This document shows, piece by piece, positions 26,106-34,546 of a stretch of 64,000 bases of DNA (its first letter is position 1; each line of letters starts with the position of its first letter). The notes under the pieces are model-generated. The model did no database searches, was not told where the DNA came from, and saw only the letters and a list, made by a program, of their open reading frames with translations. A program made the translations under genes and the position numbers. The stretch covers positions 372,001 through 436,000 of the forward strand of contig NZ_JAFFJX010000005.1 in NCBI RefSeq assembly GCF_016924755.1, written 5' to 3'. The stretch comes from Longitalea arenae (GTDB lineage: Bacteria; Bacteroidota; Bacteroidia; Chitinophagales; Chitinophagaceae).

Positions 26106-26272
26106 CTATTTACTGCACGCTTTTAAGCAAAAACAGCGCAGTTATGGGCGAAATCAGCGCAGATACAAACTGGCGTTTCAACGCATTGAAACATAAGTTA
26201 CTTTCGCTGCACTTTACAGTAACTCTCCATAGCCATGAAACCAACAATACTGTAAAGCGTTTTGAGCATAAA

Positions 26273-26300
26273 AAATGCCCCGGCACCTGCCGGGGCATTT
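26273..26300. terminator. Terminator of the ferritin gene
   Basis: Perfect 13-bp stem (26273-26285 with 26288-26300) with A-run and T-rich flanks. On the minus strand it lies 21 bases after the ferritin stop codon. Confidence 0.85.
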
Positions 26301-26321
26301 AAATATCGTGAACTTATGTTC

Positions 26322-26855
26322 TTAGTGATGTCCGTGGCCGCCTTTCCTGCCGCCACCGCCTTCCTGAACGGCCAGGGTAGCCAGGTCGCGATCGAACAGG
26401 TACATCCCGCCTTTGTCTTCACCGATCAGGTTCAGTTTATCGATGATCTCACGCGCCAGGCTTTCTTCCTCGATCTGCTCGGTAACATACCATTGCAGGA
26501 AATTATGGGTGGTGTAATCTTTTTCCTGGATACACAATTCAACCAGTGCATTGATCTCGTTCGAGACTTTTACCTCATGAGAATGCACGATATCGAAGAT
26601 CTCACGGATGTTCTTAAAATCTTTTTGCGGAGCGGCGAAAGGGGGAACAATAGCATGGCCGCCGCGATCATTAATGTAGCGGAACAACTTCAGCATATGC
26701 ATTCTTTCCTCATCCGAATGATGATACAGGAACTGCGCCACGCCTTTATATCCTTTAACTTCTGCCCAGGAGCCCATTGCCAGGTAATACATGGATGAAT
26801 AGCCTTCCAGGTCTATTTGTCGGTTTAATGCCTCTTCAATTTTGCTCGAGATCAT
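26322..26855 (-). CDS. Non-heme ferritin
   Basis: 177 aa iron-storage ferritin forming a 24-mer shell in the cytoplasm. The four-helix bundle carries the ferroxidase residues: Glu in EGYSSMYY (about 17), the HHSDEERMHMLKL helix (Glu and His about 49-53), Glu in EINALVEL (about 100) and Gln/Glu in YVTEQIEEE (about 130). The C-terminus carries an unusual Gly/His tail (QEGGGGRKGGHGHH) beyond the usual end of the fold, perhaps metal-binding. Own terminator at 26273; no Fur-type box was recognised upstream. Between smc and a BNR-like protein, transcribed alone. Confidence 0.93.
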   Translation of the reverse strand: MISSKIEEALNRQIDLEGYSSMYYLAMGSWAEVKGYKGVAQFLYHHSDEERMHMLKLFRYINDRGGHAIVPPFAAPQKDFKNIREIFDIVHSHEVKVSNEINALVELCIQEKDYTTHNFLQWYVTEQIEEESLAREIIDKLNLIGEDKGGMYLFDRDLATLAVQEGGGGRKGGHGHH

Positions 26856-26909
26856 ACGTGAATAATTTTATTCAAATTACTGAAATAATACAATAAACCG
26901 GTAACTTAA

Positions 26910-27926
26910 TTACAATACCAGTTTGGCTATTCTTCCATTACTGCCCGCGAAAAAAACTGTTTTTCCTCTTTTAGCTTTACGGCACACATGATACCCGGTT
27001 TCGCTGATCAATCGCCAGTTCAGGCCGCCGTCGGTTGACAGATCAACGCCCGAGGTGCCGCAACATACGAGCTTTTTGTTGCTGATATACGTTACGCTGC
27101 TGCGATAGCCATGGGGCGGGGTAGCAGGGTGGAACCAGCTTTGTCCGCCATCGTTGGTGAGCACGCAATTGCGCGTAGTGTCCTTATCGTTGCTGAAATC
27201 GCCCCCGGTAATAATAAAGGTATTGCTTACACGAGGTCCGTCGCTGCGTACTGCAATTGAATTGGCGCCGGTGCTTTCCTTTCCCTGGATGATAGGGATC
27301 AACCGGCCGCCGGCATCATCGTGTAAGCGGCTCACGGTGCCGCCGCTCACGAACAGGAAATCCTTATTACGAAAATAATGGATATTGCTGCCGCTGCTGG
27401 CAAAACAGGCTTCCCCCGCCACCGCATTGGATTGCATGATGGCTGGTGTTTTCTTCCAGGTATTGCCGCCGTTGGTGGTTTTTGCAATGAAGAATTTAGA
27501 GTCGATGGGATCACCCACTACCACGCCGTGTTTGTTATCATAAAAGTCCATCGCATCGAGAAACATGCCTTTGGTGGAATCTGTAAATACCACCTTCCAG
27601 CTGTCGCCGCCATCGGTTGTCTTTAATATTCTGGCTGGTTCTGCTATGCCCATGATGATAGCTGTGGTCGCATTAAAAGCCTCTATATCGCGGAAATCGG
27701 TTTTTTCAAATCCTTTTACGGTGATCCATTTCCAGGTTTTACCGCCATCCAGTGACCTGCCAACGGTACCCTGGCTGCCGCTTACCCAAACAATGTCGTC
27801 GCTAACGGGACTTAAACCGCGGATCGAGGTGGCTTTTCCGCTAGTCAACAATTCTATGGTTTGAGCTGCTACGCAAAAATGCAGGCCTATCAGCAAGGAT
27901 AACAACAATGATAAGCGGGCCGTCAT
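26910..27926 (-). CDS. Secreted YCF48/BNR-repeat beta-propeller protein
   Basis: 338 aa with a signal peptide (MTARLSLLLSLLIGLHFCVAAQ; ATG at 27926). The mature part consists of repeated Asp-box/YCF48-type blades: SLDGGKTWKWI, TTDGGDSWKVVF, TTNGGNTWKKTP, TNDGGQSWFHP and STDGGLNWRLI, spaced about 45-60 residues. These are sialidase/photosystem-assembly-like propellers. No catalytic Arg triad of sialidases can be assigned, so a binding role is likelier. The long ORF starts at 27989, but that region contains a terminator-type hairpin and is better read as the leader, so the later start is used. Confidence 0.85.
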   Translation of the reverse strand: MTARLSLLLSLLIGLHFCVAAQTIELLTSGKATSIRGLSPVSDDIVWVSGSQGTVGRSLDGGKTWKWITVKGFEKTDFRDIEAFNATTAIIMGIAEPARILKTTDGGDSWKVVFTDSTKGMFLDAMDFYDNKHGVVVGDPIDSKFFIAKTTNGGNTWKKTPAIMQSNAVAGEACFASSGSNIHYFRNKDFLFVSGGTVSRLHDDAGGRLIPIIQGKESTGANSIAVRSDGPRVSNTFIITGGDFSNDKDTTRNCVLTNDGGQSWFHPATPPHGYRSSVTYISNKKLVCCGTSGVDLSTDGGLNWRLISETGYHVCRKAKRGKTVFFAGSNGRIAKLVL

Positions 27927-27954
27927 GGGTGTTTTGTTTTGGAACCATGAATAT

Positions 27955-28046
27955 AAAAGAAAAAGCCCTGACGGAACCGTCAGGGCCAATATAATTTCAT
28001 CAGTCGACCTACCAAATTTGAACTGCTTTCATTGGTATCGGATTTC
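27955..28046 (-). ncRNA. Candidate small RNA or transcribed leader ending in a terminator
   Basis: On the minus strand an exact TACCTTTG box (28058-28051) is followed about 65 bases later by a perfect 10-bp hairpin (27986-27977 with 27974-27965) and TTTTTCTTTT, a complete intrinsic terminator. The about 92-nt product has no ORF. It contains TACCAA (near 28032) able to pair with TTTGGTA (near 28010). The terminator lies 30-40 bases before the start of the YCF48-like gene, so this could be either an independent sRNA or an attenuating leader of that gene. Confidence 0.5.
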
Positions 28047-28050
28047 ATTT

Positions 28051-28058
28051 CAAAGGTA
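28051..28058 (-). promoter_or_regulatory. -7 box (TACCTTTG, minus strand) for the candidate RNA
   Basis: Exact consensus match reading 28058 to 28051. No clear -33 TTG. Confidence 0.45.
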
Positions 28059-28777
28059 AAACACTTTTTGGTTACAGGTTTTCAGGATATCGACTGGGTT
28101 TTTCAAGGATCCCATTGGATCTGGTTTTTGAACTAAGGCATTGGATCTGGAACTGTGGACGGTTTTTTTTAAGGATACGATCTACAATGTAAGATCTTGA
28201 TTTTTTGGAACCGGTCTTTTACTGGATAATTGGATGGTGGTCTTCGGATACTGGATTTTGAAACCTCTTTAAAAACTTATTACTAACTGATCATTGTGAA
28301 TCAGTAAATCAAAAATATATGTTAAACTCATTCAATCATAGAGCAAATCTGCCCGATTTAAAACCTTCAGTTATTACGTGGGCTATAGTTTAAACAACAT
28401 ACGGTTGCGGTAAATAACCAGTTAGTGGTATAGTAATTTTACTAAAGTGCCGGGTTGCGAACCCGGTAAGAGGGCAGTAATAAGATCTTTTCGGTTAAGG
28501 AACTTGACCATCGGCTTTGCGTAAATTCTACAGCTGGTTTTTACCGTGAATAAAAAGGCAACAATCAGCCTGCCAAAAAAAGTCTTTAGGTAAGGCAGCG
28601 TAATTGTACAGCAAGCTATGTGTTGCCCACTACGTAAAAATATCGGTTGTTTAATACAGATATAACCTTGGCGGATACCCGCCGGCTAAGGCTAAATCGA
28701 TAATAGAAGTACAATGCACGCCGGTTGGTTCAGGAGCGTTGATTTGTCTTATGCAACCGGTTGTGCAGAAATGATTT
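28059..28777. other. Gene-free 720-bp stretch with short hairpins and GGATCTGG-like words
   Basis: No credible ORF on either strand. 28095-28260 is rich in repeats of GGAT/CTGG words (for example CCATTGGATCTGG near 28112 and GCATTGGATCTGG near 28138). A perfect CCGGGTT-GCG-AACCCGG hairpin lies at 28450-28466. A GGCGG-ATAC-CCGCC hairpin is near 28670-28683, and ACTGAT/ATCAGT near 28288. Function unknown. Confidence 0.6.
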
Positions 28778-28888
28778 TTGTCAATCGTATTTTATGCAGA
28801 AACCGATAAAAGTACAATTACTGAAAAACGCGCCAGGTGCAATATTTGCGGTATTTTAGCGATTTTAGAGCGTAATCCTGTTCATGTT

Positions 28889-29584
28889 TTGAAAAGTATT
28901 ATTTACCAGATCGTATCTATTGTTGCTGTGGGATTGTATTTCGTACCTATGCTTATTGTGATAGCCAAAAAGCTATGGCCGGCCATTCCATTCAGGTTAT
29001 TTGCTTTGTACTGGCTCACATGCGCTTTGGCGAACCTGGTTGAATTCCTTCCATTGTCTGAACGGGCTATGGACCTGTACACCACGATCTACAACCTGCT
29101 CGATATTCCCTTTGTATTGATCATCTTTTATTTCTCCACGACGGCTGTGGCTGTTAAAAAGTTCACCAGGCTGGTAGCGCCGGCCATGGTGGCGGTGGGC
29201 CTGGTAAACTGTATCATTCGCGGATTTACAACCGATGCGCTGGAGTATGTGCTGGGCGGTGAGCTGCTGATCGTATTGGGGGTCATCATCTGGGAGATCA
29301 TTTTGAAATTACAAAAGATCAAACTCAGCGGCCATACCAAAGGCCTCCTGTTGATCTGGGCAGCGCTGCTGTTTGAATACGGAACCTTTGTAGTTATCTA
29401 TATCTTCGATTATTTCCTGCCCGGCGTTTCTTCATCAGCCGATAGTTTCCTGATGTATTATTTGTCATCTCTGATTGCCCTTCCTGTAGCGATTGGCGGA
29501 TTTTTAATAAAAGCCAAACGCACCAGCGCTCGGGAAACTGATCATTTCCAAAACCAGGCCAGCGCAGAATACTTAATTAGCTGA
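28889..29584 (+). CDS. Polytopic membrane protein of unknown function
   Basis: 231 aa with the TTG start used here, which directly precedes the first membrane helix (KSIIYQIVSIVAVGLYFVPMLIVIA). The frame remains open to another TTG at 28778, giving 268 aa, but the extra residues have AT-rich, non-conserved codons. Seven hydrophobic helices are visible, roughly one per 30 residues, with short loops and a polar C-terminal tail (KRTSARETDHFQNQASAEYLIS). No catalytic or transporter motif is recognised. The topology resembles the seven-helix sensor modules common in Bacteroidota, but there is no attached signalling domain. The stop codon TGA lies within the first unit of the octamer array that follows. 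Confidence 0.72.
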   Translation: MKSIIYQIVSIVAVGLYFVPMLIVIAKKLWPAIPFRLFALYWLTCALANLVEFLPLSERAMDLYTTIYNLLDIPFVLIIFYFSTTAVAVKKFTRLVAPAMVAVGLVNCIIRGFTTDALEYVLGGELLIVLGVIIWEIILKLQKIKLSGHTKGLLLIWAALLFEYGTFVVIYIFDYFLPGVSSSADSFLMYYLSSLIALPVAIGGFLIKAKRTSARETDHFQNQASAEYLIS

Positions 29585-29636
29585 TGTGCTGATGTGCTGA
29601 TGTGCTGATGTGCTGATGTGCTGATTTGCTGATTGG
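29581..29636. repeat. Exact octamer tandem array (CTGATGTG x5, then CTGATTTG, CTGATTGG)
   Basis: Seven contiguous 8-bp units, the first five identical. The gene's own stop codon (29582-29584) is part of unit one. It is the most regular member of the word arrays in the window. A less regular GAACTTTG/AACTGTG word run follows at 29665-29695. Confidence 0.95.
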
Positions 29637-29708
29637 AATGCACATTGACAACGCCCGACGTAGAACTTAGGAACTTTGAACTGTGAACTTTGAACAATAA
29701 ACAGGTAA

Positions 29709-30614
29709 TTACAAATTAATGATGGCGTAGGCTGTTTCACTTACGTACGGTCCGCCGGGATAGCGGGCGGTATAGTCGAGGTTGACCCAGTATTGACCGT
29801 TTTGTTCGTGGTAATACATATTGTCGATGGCTTCGTTGCCAAACAGGTGAATGACGGCCTGTTGCATCATCTCAAACTGTTTTTCGTCGCCACAAAGCAA
29901 TTCAGGGTACAGGTGCCCATCTGTGAGGATCATGCGGCAATGAGCGCCTATGGCTTTCATACAGGTCACCATCAGGATGGTATGATCATCGCAATCGCCT
30001 CCCATTCCATTCTGAATGGTTTCCCGGGCGGTGGCAAAATATTCATCCCTTTCCGAATCAGATACGTATTTGAAATTGCTGTTGATGTATTTGAAAAGTG
30101 ATAAGAGCCGTACCTGTGAACCGTATTTCGGGTAATACTCGTCAAAGGACTCTACCGAATGTTTTACGGCAAAGTTCCGCACCAGGGAATCGGTAGGATG
30201 TACTTTTGACTGCAGCGCTTTTACGGTCTTTGTAAGTGGACCGTCAAAGAAGGTCGGGCGCAACACGAGGTCAATTTCTTTCTGCTCTTTTTTGCCCCAG
30301 TTATTTTGCACCATGGATTTATAATCCCTGAGCATGTTACCAAAGCCATAGCCATTTGTCAGCTGATTGTAAATAAGTACCAGTATGAGTAAACCTACTG
30401 CCGGCAGCAATAAAAAGCGGAATAACCGGAGGGTAAGAAAAGTAAGGGCGGCCGCCAGGATAATAGAAACAGTAAGATCCAGGTTCCAGTCCCCCAATAT
30501 CAATGGTGGAATGTAACGATTGATTAATGGGGCCAGCGGGATCACTGCAATTACACTTAAGATCACCAGCAGCACTTTCCTCGTATGGCCATATTTATCC
30601 TGGGCTTGGTTCAT
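29709..30614 (-). CDS. Membrane-anchored transglutaminase-like protein
   Basis: 301 aa. Hydrophobic helices at about 13-30, 43-60 and 64-83 anchor an extracytoplasmic or cytoplasmic soluble domain of about 200 residues. That domain has the transglutaminase/protease core: Cys in MGGDCDDHTILM (about 212), His in LTDGHLYPEL (about 235) and Asp in WVNLDYTARYPGG. All three catalytic residues are present, so a papain-like activity (protease or amide transfer) is plausible. The substrate is unknown. No DUF3488 or TgpA partner or MoxR/DUF58 neighbours are seen here, unlike in classical transglutaminase-core operons. Preceded by 370 gene-free bases. Confidence 0.85.
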   Translation of the reverse strand: MNQAQDKYGHTRKVLLVILSVIAVIPLAPLINRYIPPLILGDWNLDLTVSIILAAALTFLTLRLFRFLLLPAVGLLILVLIYNQLTNGYGFGNMLRDYKSMVQNNWGKKEQKEIDLVLRPTFFDGPLTKTVKALQSKVHPTDSLVRNFAVKHSVESFDEYYPKYGSQVRLLSLFKYINSNFKYVSDSERDEYFATARETIQNGMGGDCDDHTILMVTCMKAIGAHCRMILTDGHLYPELLCGDEKQFEMMQQAVIHLFGNEAIDNMYYHEQNGQYWVNLDYTARYPGGPYVSETAYAIINL

Positions 30615-30982
30615 AACGCACTTGATTTACAGTAACGTAAGATCAACCATTTTTTTTGTATGGCAAGTGTTAAAGGTATCTGTAATTTGACCGGTAAAGA
30701 TTTTACCTGATAACGTGGTAAAATAATGCATGGAGTTGTATCAGGCGCTTACCGCCAGTTAACCCGTTGGATCCCCCGAAAAATGGGTATCAACCAGGCA
30801 ACTGGTTAAAGCAAACATACGAAAAAGCGGTCAGAAAGTAAAAGGTTTAACGTATAGTGTTGGCGGTTAAATGAGCGACAGGTTATAAAAAGCAAAAGGT
30901 TTAAAGCGTGACCTTTTTAAATATTAATAATATTCAAAGTGAGGTAACAGCTTTAAACCTTCCAACTTATAGTTCAAACTAA
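30615..30982. other. Gene-free stretch
   Basis: 370 bases between two minus-strand genes. No credible ORF, promoter box or strong hairpin was found. Several AAAGGTTTAA-type words recur (near 30840, 30897, 30950). Confidence 0.5.
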
Positions 30983-31252
30983 CTACTCATCATCTTCTTC
31001 CTCATAATAGGCATCCTGGCCGTCGTTGTAAACGGCTTCCCATTCTTTCACTTTATCATCGCTCAGCAGTTCCAGAATGTCGAAGATCGGATCGTTTTTC
31101 TTTTTCCACACCAATACCGGCATATCCTCATACTGAGTGACATACAGGCACTGATCGGTTTCCACCGTTATCTTAATAAGCGTTACAGGATCGTCTTCTT
31201 TTTCCTGTATCAAATAATAACAGCCGGGCTCTAATAAAGCATACGAATACAT
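30983..31252 (-). CDS. Small acidic protein of unknown function
   Basis: 89 aa, no signal peptide, strongly acidic at the C-terminus (DGQDAYYEEEDDE). The middle part reads like a small beta-rich domain (LEPGCYYLIQEKEDDPVTLIKI, CLYVTQYEDMPVLVWKK). The ATG at 31252 is preferred over a GTG at 31267, since a GGAGG sequence stands eight bases before it; this is a rare Shine-Dalgarno-like site in an organism that generally lacks them. Similar small acidic proteins lie at 38664 and 38976. Function unknown. Confidence 0.65.
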   Translation of the reverse strand: MYSYALLEPGCYYLIQEKEDDPVTLIKITVETDQCLYVTQYEDMPVLVWKKKNDPIFDILELLSDDKVKEWEAVYNDGQDAYYEEEDDE

Positions 31253-31822
31253 ACTAATATCCTCCACCTTTTTTAATGTTTCAAAAAAGAAGAATCAACA
31301 GGTTGCAAGCCGAATTTAACGGGTAGTGTCGCGTTTCGTTCTACAGAATTTAATGTGTTGGTTCCATGTAGTATAATGGGGGTGTAAGTTAGTTTCCCGG
31401 AACGCTGACGAATCAAAATTAGGATAAAAAAACACACTGGCCATAACCCCGGGGCCTGCCAGCCCGAATTTATAATTTGTTTAAAAATGGTTATTGACAA
31501 CCAGTTCGTTACGTGGTTTAGCTGTTTTAGCGGGCGGAGATTAATTGATGAAATTTAAATTTTCGGATGCACTGTTTAAAACGGGTTTTTGGCATCCCGT
31601 TTATGTGCTGGCGAAGCTGGCAAAAATGCATTTTCGGCTGTCAAAATTAGGGTCGCCGGTGGTTCAAATTCCTCCTTTATATATTTATTAATTGTCCGAA
31701 AAACAAGTCATGCCAATAGCCGCCGGGCGCCGCCAGGTTTTCATGACAGGAAACCGGGGATTGCCATTCGCATGCAGTCTGAAAGTGCATATCCGGGTAT
31801 TATAGAGATCTGATTTTACCGT
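31253..31822. other. Gene-poor stretch between small acidic protein and sigma factor
   Basis: About 570 bases. The only short ORF with an ATG worth noting is 31548-31691 (+), 47 codons, without recognisable features. The T-arm-like GGTTCAAATTCC at about 31663-31674 does not extend into a tRNA cloverleaf. Confidence 0.45.
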
Positions 31823-32368
31823 TTATAGTTTTGGCTGCACTTTTCCGCGTACCAGTTGAATGCCGCGCACTTTCTGGTTCCGCACGGTGTGAACTGAAAG
31901 TTGAAGGTGGCGGGCTATTTGTTTGTTGCTGAAGCCGCCGATATAACTCAACAGGATTATTTTCCGGCATTGCAGCGGCAATGACTCCACGCTGTCGTAA
32001 ACATCGTGTAAGATCTCTGACCGGGTGATGGAACTGAGTATAGATTCATCGAACTCGTCTGCAATAAGGCGCCAGCCGGCTTTGGCGCGTGCCTGGCGGC
32101 GCGTCCTTTGATTGTAGTTTATGCAGGCATTTTTCGTGCTGATATACAAAAATGCTTTTGCGGCTTCCAGGGCATTGAACTGATATCGTTTCTGCCAGTA
32201 CTTTACAAAAATATCGGCAACAAGGTCTTCAGCGGCCAGCCCGTCTTTCAGCAGTTTACGGGCAAAATAGACCAGGGGATCATAAAAACGATCATAAACA
32301 CTGGCAAAGGCAAGTGGCTCATCTTCATACCAATGCCCAGGTACGTTACATGGGTGCGGTAGGCGCAT
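31823..32368 (-). CDS. ECF-type RNA polymerase sigma-70 factor
   Basis: 181 aa. Sigma region 2 is seen in FASVYDRFYDPLVYFARKLL...AEDLVADIFVKYWQKR (about 22-62). Region 4 is seen in VESLPLQCRKIILLSYIGGFSNKQIARHLQLSVHTVRNQ (about 126-165). This is the Bacteroidota family-1 ECF type that usually controls SusCD loci with a FecR-like anti-sigma factor next to it. No anti-sigma or TonB receptor gene is adjacent here, so it is an orphan. An XRE-type regulator is transcribed divergently from the shared 170-base region. Confidence 0.92.
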   Translation of the reverse strand: MRLPHPCNVPGHWYEDEPLAFASVYDRFYDPLVYFARKLLKDGLAAEDLVADIFVKYWQKRYQFNALEAAKAFLYISTKNACINYNQRTRRQARAKAGWRLIADEFDESILSSITRSEILHDVYDSVESLPLQCRKIILLSYIGGFSNKQIARHLQLSVHTVRNQKVRGIQLVRGKVQPKL

Positions 32369-32537
32369 ACAAAAGGTTTACTGGTTAAGATAATTGAGGG
32401 ACTGCAGGCTGGTTGGGTGAGAAAAAACCGGATCGGGAGAATGACGGCGCAAAAATAAGGGAAAAGTGTAATGTGGGGTAGTGGTCCCACATCTTTTTTG
32501 TGAATTTCGGTGATCTTACTCCGGTTAATACATTATA

Positions 32538-32768
32538 ATGAAGGCAGGGGACGATCAGGAGATCCTAAGAAAGTTTGGCGATAATCTAAAGCGGATAAGA
32601 AAACGCAAGGGCTTTAGCCTGCGTGCTTTGTCGTATGAGTGTTCTATAGACTTCAGTGATATTGGAAAAATTGAACGCGGACAAACAAATATCACCTTAC
32701 TCACCATTATGCAACTGGCCAAAGCGCTCGAGATCCCGGCAGAGGATTTGTTTAAATGGGAGAACTAG
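32538..32768 (+). CDS. XRE family helix-turn-helix regulator
   Basis: 76 aa consisting of a single HTH_3 (lambda Cro/CI-like) domain: FGDNLKRIRKRKGFSLRAL, ECSIDFSDIGKIERGQTNITLLT, MQLAKALEIPAEDLF. The small size and lack of any other domain suit a dimeric repressor. It is divergent from the orphan sigma factor and upstream of Ku, but no toxin partner is evident. Its targets are unknown. Confidence 0.88.
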   Translation: MKAGDDQEILRKFGDNLKRIRKRKGFSLRALSYECSIDFSDIGKIERGQTNITLLTIMQLAKALEIPAEDLFKWEN

Positions 32769-32890
32769 CAAACGGGCTCATCCATGTTGCGGTATATCTT
32801 TCACTAAGCCGCTTATCAGCGGCAGTATGCTATTTCTATTAGTTCTGGCGGAAACCATCGCCAGGGCCGGCCGTTGCTTTGGAGACGGCT

Positions 32891-33058
32891 ATGGCGCTTT
32901 TTGCGGCCATGCGCAAAAAAATACCCATTTGCAGCGTTTTACCGGTTAAAACGGCCTTACCGGAAAAGAAAAGCAGGCTGGTACAGGTACATCAGCGTCA
33001 GTATGAATCTTCTGCGTTTTCCATGGTGAATCAACTGGCACAAAAGTTTAAGCATTAA
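32891..33058 (+). CDS. Possible 55-aa ORF upstream of Ku
   Basis: ATG at 32891 to TAA at 33056-33058, encoding 55 residues with a basic N-terminal half (MRKKIPICSVLPVKTALPEK) and ending SAFSMVNQLAQKFKH. The stop is 19 bases before the Ku start, so it could be the first gene of a Ku transcript. No homology is recognised and codon use is not decisive. It may equally be chance. Confidence 0.25.
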   Translation: MALFAAMRKKIPICSVLPVKTALPEKKSRLVQVHQRQYESSAFSMVNQLAQKFKH

Positions 33059-33077
33059 TACTACTAAAACGACATTT

Positions 33078-33872
33078 ATGCGAGCCATTTGGACCGGAGC
33101 GATAGGTTTCGGGCTAGTAAATATTCCCGTTAAACTATACAGCGCTGTACAAGGCAGTGAGCTTGATCTGGATATGCTGGATAAAAAGGATCATTCCAAT
33201 ATCCGTTTCCAGCGCGTGAATGAAAAAACAGGCAAAGAGGTGGCCTGGTCAAATATAGTTCGGGGTTACAACCTCGATGGCCAATATGTGGTACTTACTG
33301 AAGAGGACTTTCAAAAAGTAAGGCCCGAGAAAAATAAGATCATCAATATTGCAGAGTTTGTAGACGAATCTGAAATAGATACCATTTATTACGAAAACCC
33401 CTATTATCTGGCGCCGGAAAAGAGTGGCCAAAAAGCGTATAATCTCCTGCGTGATGCCCTTGAGGAAACCGGAAAAGTGGGATTGGGAACCTATGTACTG
33501 CGGAACAAGGAAAGTATTGGATTGATAAAACCGCATGAGGATATATTGGTTCTGAATAAGATACGCTTTGGCGAAGAGATCCGGGATGCTTCAGAACTGG
33601 ATGTTAAAACAACCAAAAGCAATCCGCAGGAACTGAAAATGGCAATTGCCCTGATAAACCAGTTATCTGGCAAGTTTGATATCTCACATTTTAAGGATAC
33701 GTATTCAGAGGATCTGTTGAAGCTGATCAAGGATAAAGCAAAAGGCAAGAAAATTGAGAAGCCCACTTTGCGCGTGGTGCATTCCCGGTCAAAAGACCTG
33801 ATGGAGCAACTGAAAGCAAGTCTTGGGCAGAAAGAAAAAGGAGGCGGGGGCCGCCGAAGAAAAGCTTCGTGA
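33078..33872 (+). CDS. ku: Ku protein (bacterial non-homologous end joining)
   Basis: 264 aa homodimeric ring protein that binds double-strand DNA ends and recruits LigD. The start MRAIWTGAIGFGLVNIPVKLYSA is diagnostic. The beta-barrel core continues with RFQRVNEKTGKEV, DFQKVRPEKNKIINI, YYENPYYLAPEKSGQKAY and FGEEIRD. The basic C-terminal tail (QKEKGGGGRRRKAS) is typical of bacterial Ku and modulates DNA threading and ligase stimulation. LigD lies 0.7 kb downstream on the opposite strand with one helical protein between them. Confidence 0.96.
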   Translation: MRAIWTGAIGFGLVNIPVKLYSAVQGSELDLDMLDKKDHSNIRFQRVNEKTGKEVAWSNIVRGYNLDGQYVVLTEEDFQKVRPEKNKIINIAEFVDESEIDTIYYENPYYLAPEKSGQKAYNLLRDALEETGKVGLGTYVLRNKESIGLIKPHEDILVLNKIRFGEEIRDASELDVKTTKSNPQELKMAIALINQLSGKFDISHFKDTYSEDLLKLIKDKAKGKKIEKPTLRVVHSRSKDLMEQLKASLGQKEKGGGGRRRKAS

Positions 33873-33929
33873 TATCAAAAAAAGTAAGAAAAATTTCGGT
33901 AAATTAGTAGTAATCCATCGCGTGTTTTT

Positions 33930-33958
33930 GGTTAATGCTTAACCATAACAACGGTTAT
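33930..33958. other. Two adjacent small hairpins after ku
   Basis: GGTTAA-TGC-TTAACC (33930-33944) followed directly by ATAAC-AACG-GTTAT. They may end the ku transcript or act at the promoter of the next gene; no T-run follows. Confidence 0.4.
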
Positions 33959-34034
33959 TGTTCGCCCTACGAAGTTGACATTCACGTCTTACAATACGGA
34001 ACAATTTTTATAAACACTTGAAAATATCACGCTT

Positions 34035-34529
34035 GTGGAATATCAACAAATAGCCGAAATTGTAAATGACCTTTCTACAATTAATCGGGAACGGGCTAAG
34101 GCTTACGAGGAAGCGTCTTTTCTTAATTTCATTTTTAACCTGGAGTTACGCGGCACATTTGCCTTACTGGCCAACCAAAGCCGGCAAAACAGTTTTGCGC
34201 TCCGTCAATACCTGGAGCAATTGCAAAGCCATATTCCCGTCACAAAAAAGCCATTACCCCAGCTCAGATTTGGCGATCTGTATAACAAATGGAAAGAAAT
34301 GGGCGTATCCTTTTCCGGTCCGAACATCTACGACATGCTGAAAAGCAGTGAAGCCGGAGAACAAGCCATACAGGTCATTTATAGCAACGCGATTGCCCAG
34401 CTGCCTGCCGGTGAACTGCAATATTTGCTGGAAAACCAGTTGCGGGGACTGCAAAATTCACACAGCGTTGTTATCGGCATTTTGAACCAGCCGCAGAAAA
34501 TGCCGCAGAAAATGAAAAAGTCGATTTAA
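34035..34529 (+). CDS. Helical protein of unknown function between ku and ligD
   Basis: 164 aa with a GTG start (34035), the first codon consistent with the conserved-looking EYQQIAEIVNDLSTINRERAKAYEEA opening. The sequence is almost entirely amphipathic helix with two long helical hairpins (about 1-60 and 100-155), like the four-helix-bundle ferritin-like/DUF2383 group, but the metal ligands of that group cannot be assigned. It ends in a basic tail (PQKMPQKMKKSI). It is 160 bases after ku in the same direction and convergent with ligD (17 bases between stops), so a role in the end-joining or stress response is possible but unproven. Confidence 0.72.
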   Translation: MEYQQIAEIVNDLSTINRERAKAYEEASFLNFIFNLELRGTFALLANQSRQNSFALRQYLEQLQSHIPVTKKPLPQLRFGDLYNKWKEMGVSFSGPNIYDMLKSSEAGEQAIQVIYSNAIAQLPAGELQYLLENQLRGLQNSHSVVIGILNQPQKMPQKMKKSI

Positions 34530-34546
34530 CCGCGTGCGGCTGAGTG

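Noticed and set aside
28441-28470. tRNA-like T-arm (CCGGGTTGCGAACCCGG)
   Set aside because: Only a simple hairpin; no acceptor, D or anticodon stems around it.
31273-31500. 75-codon minus ORF
   Set aside because: No hydrophobic, domain or codon pattern; overlaps the leader of the neighbouring gene.
31589-31813. 74-codon plus ORF with a T-arm-like GGTTCAAATTCC
   Set aside because: No tRNA cloverleaf can be built around it, and the ORF has no protein-like features.
32656-32949. 97-codon plus ORF
   Set aside because: Alternative frame of the XRE regulator gene continuing into non-coding DNA.
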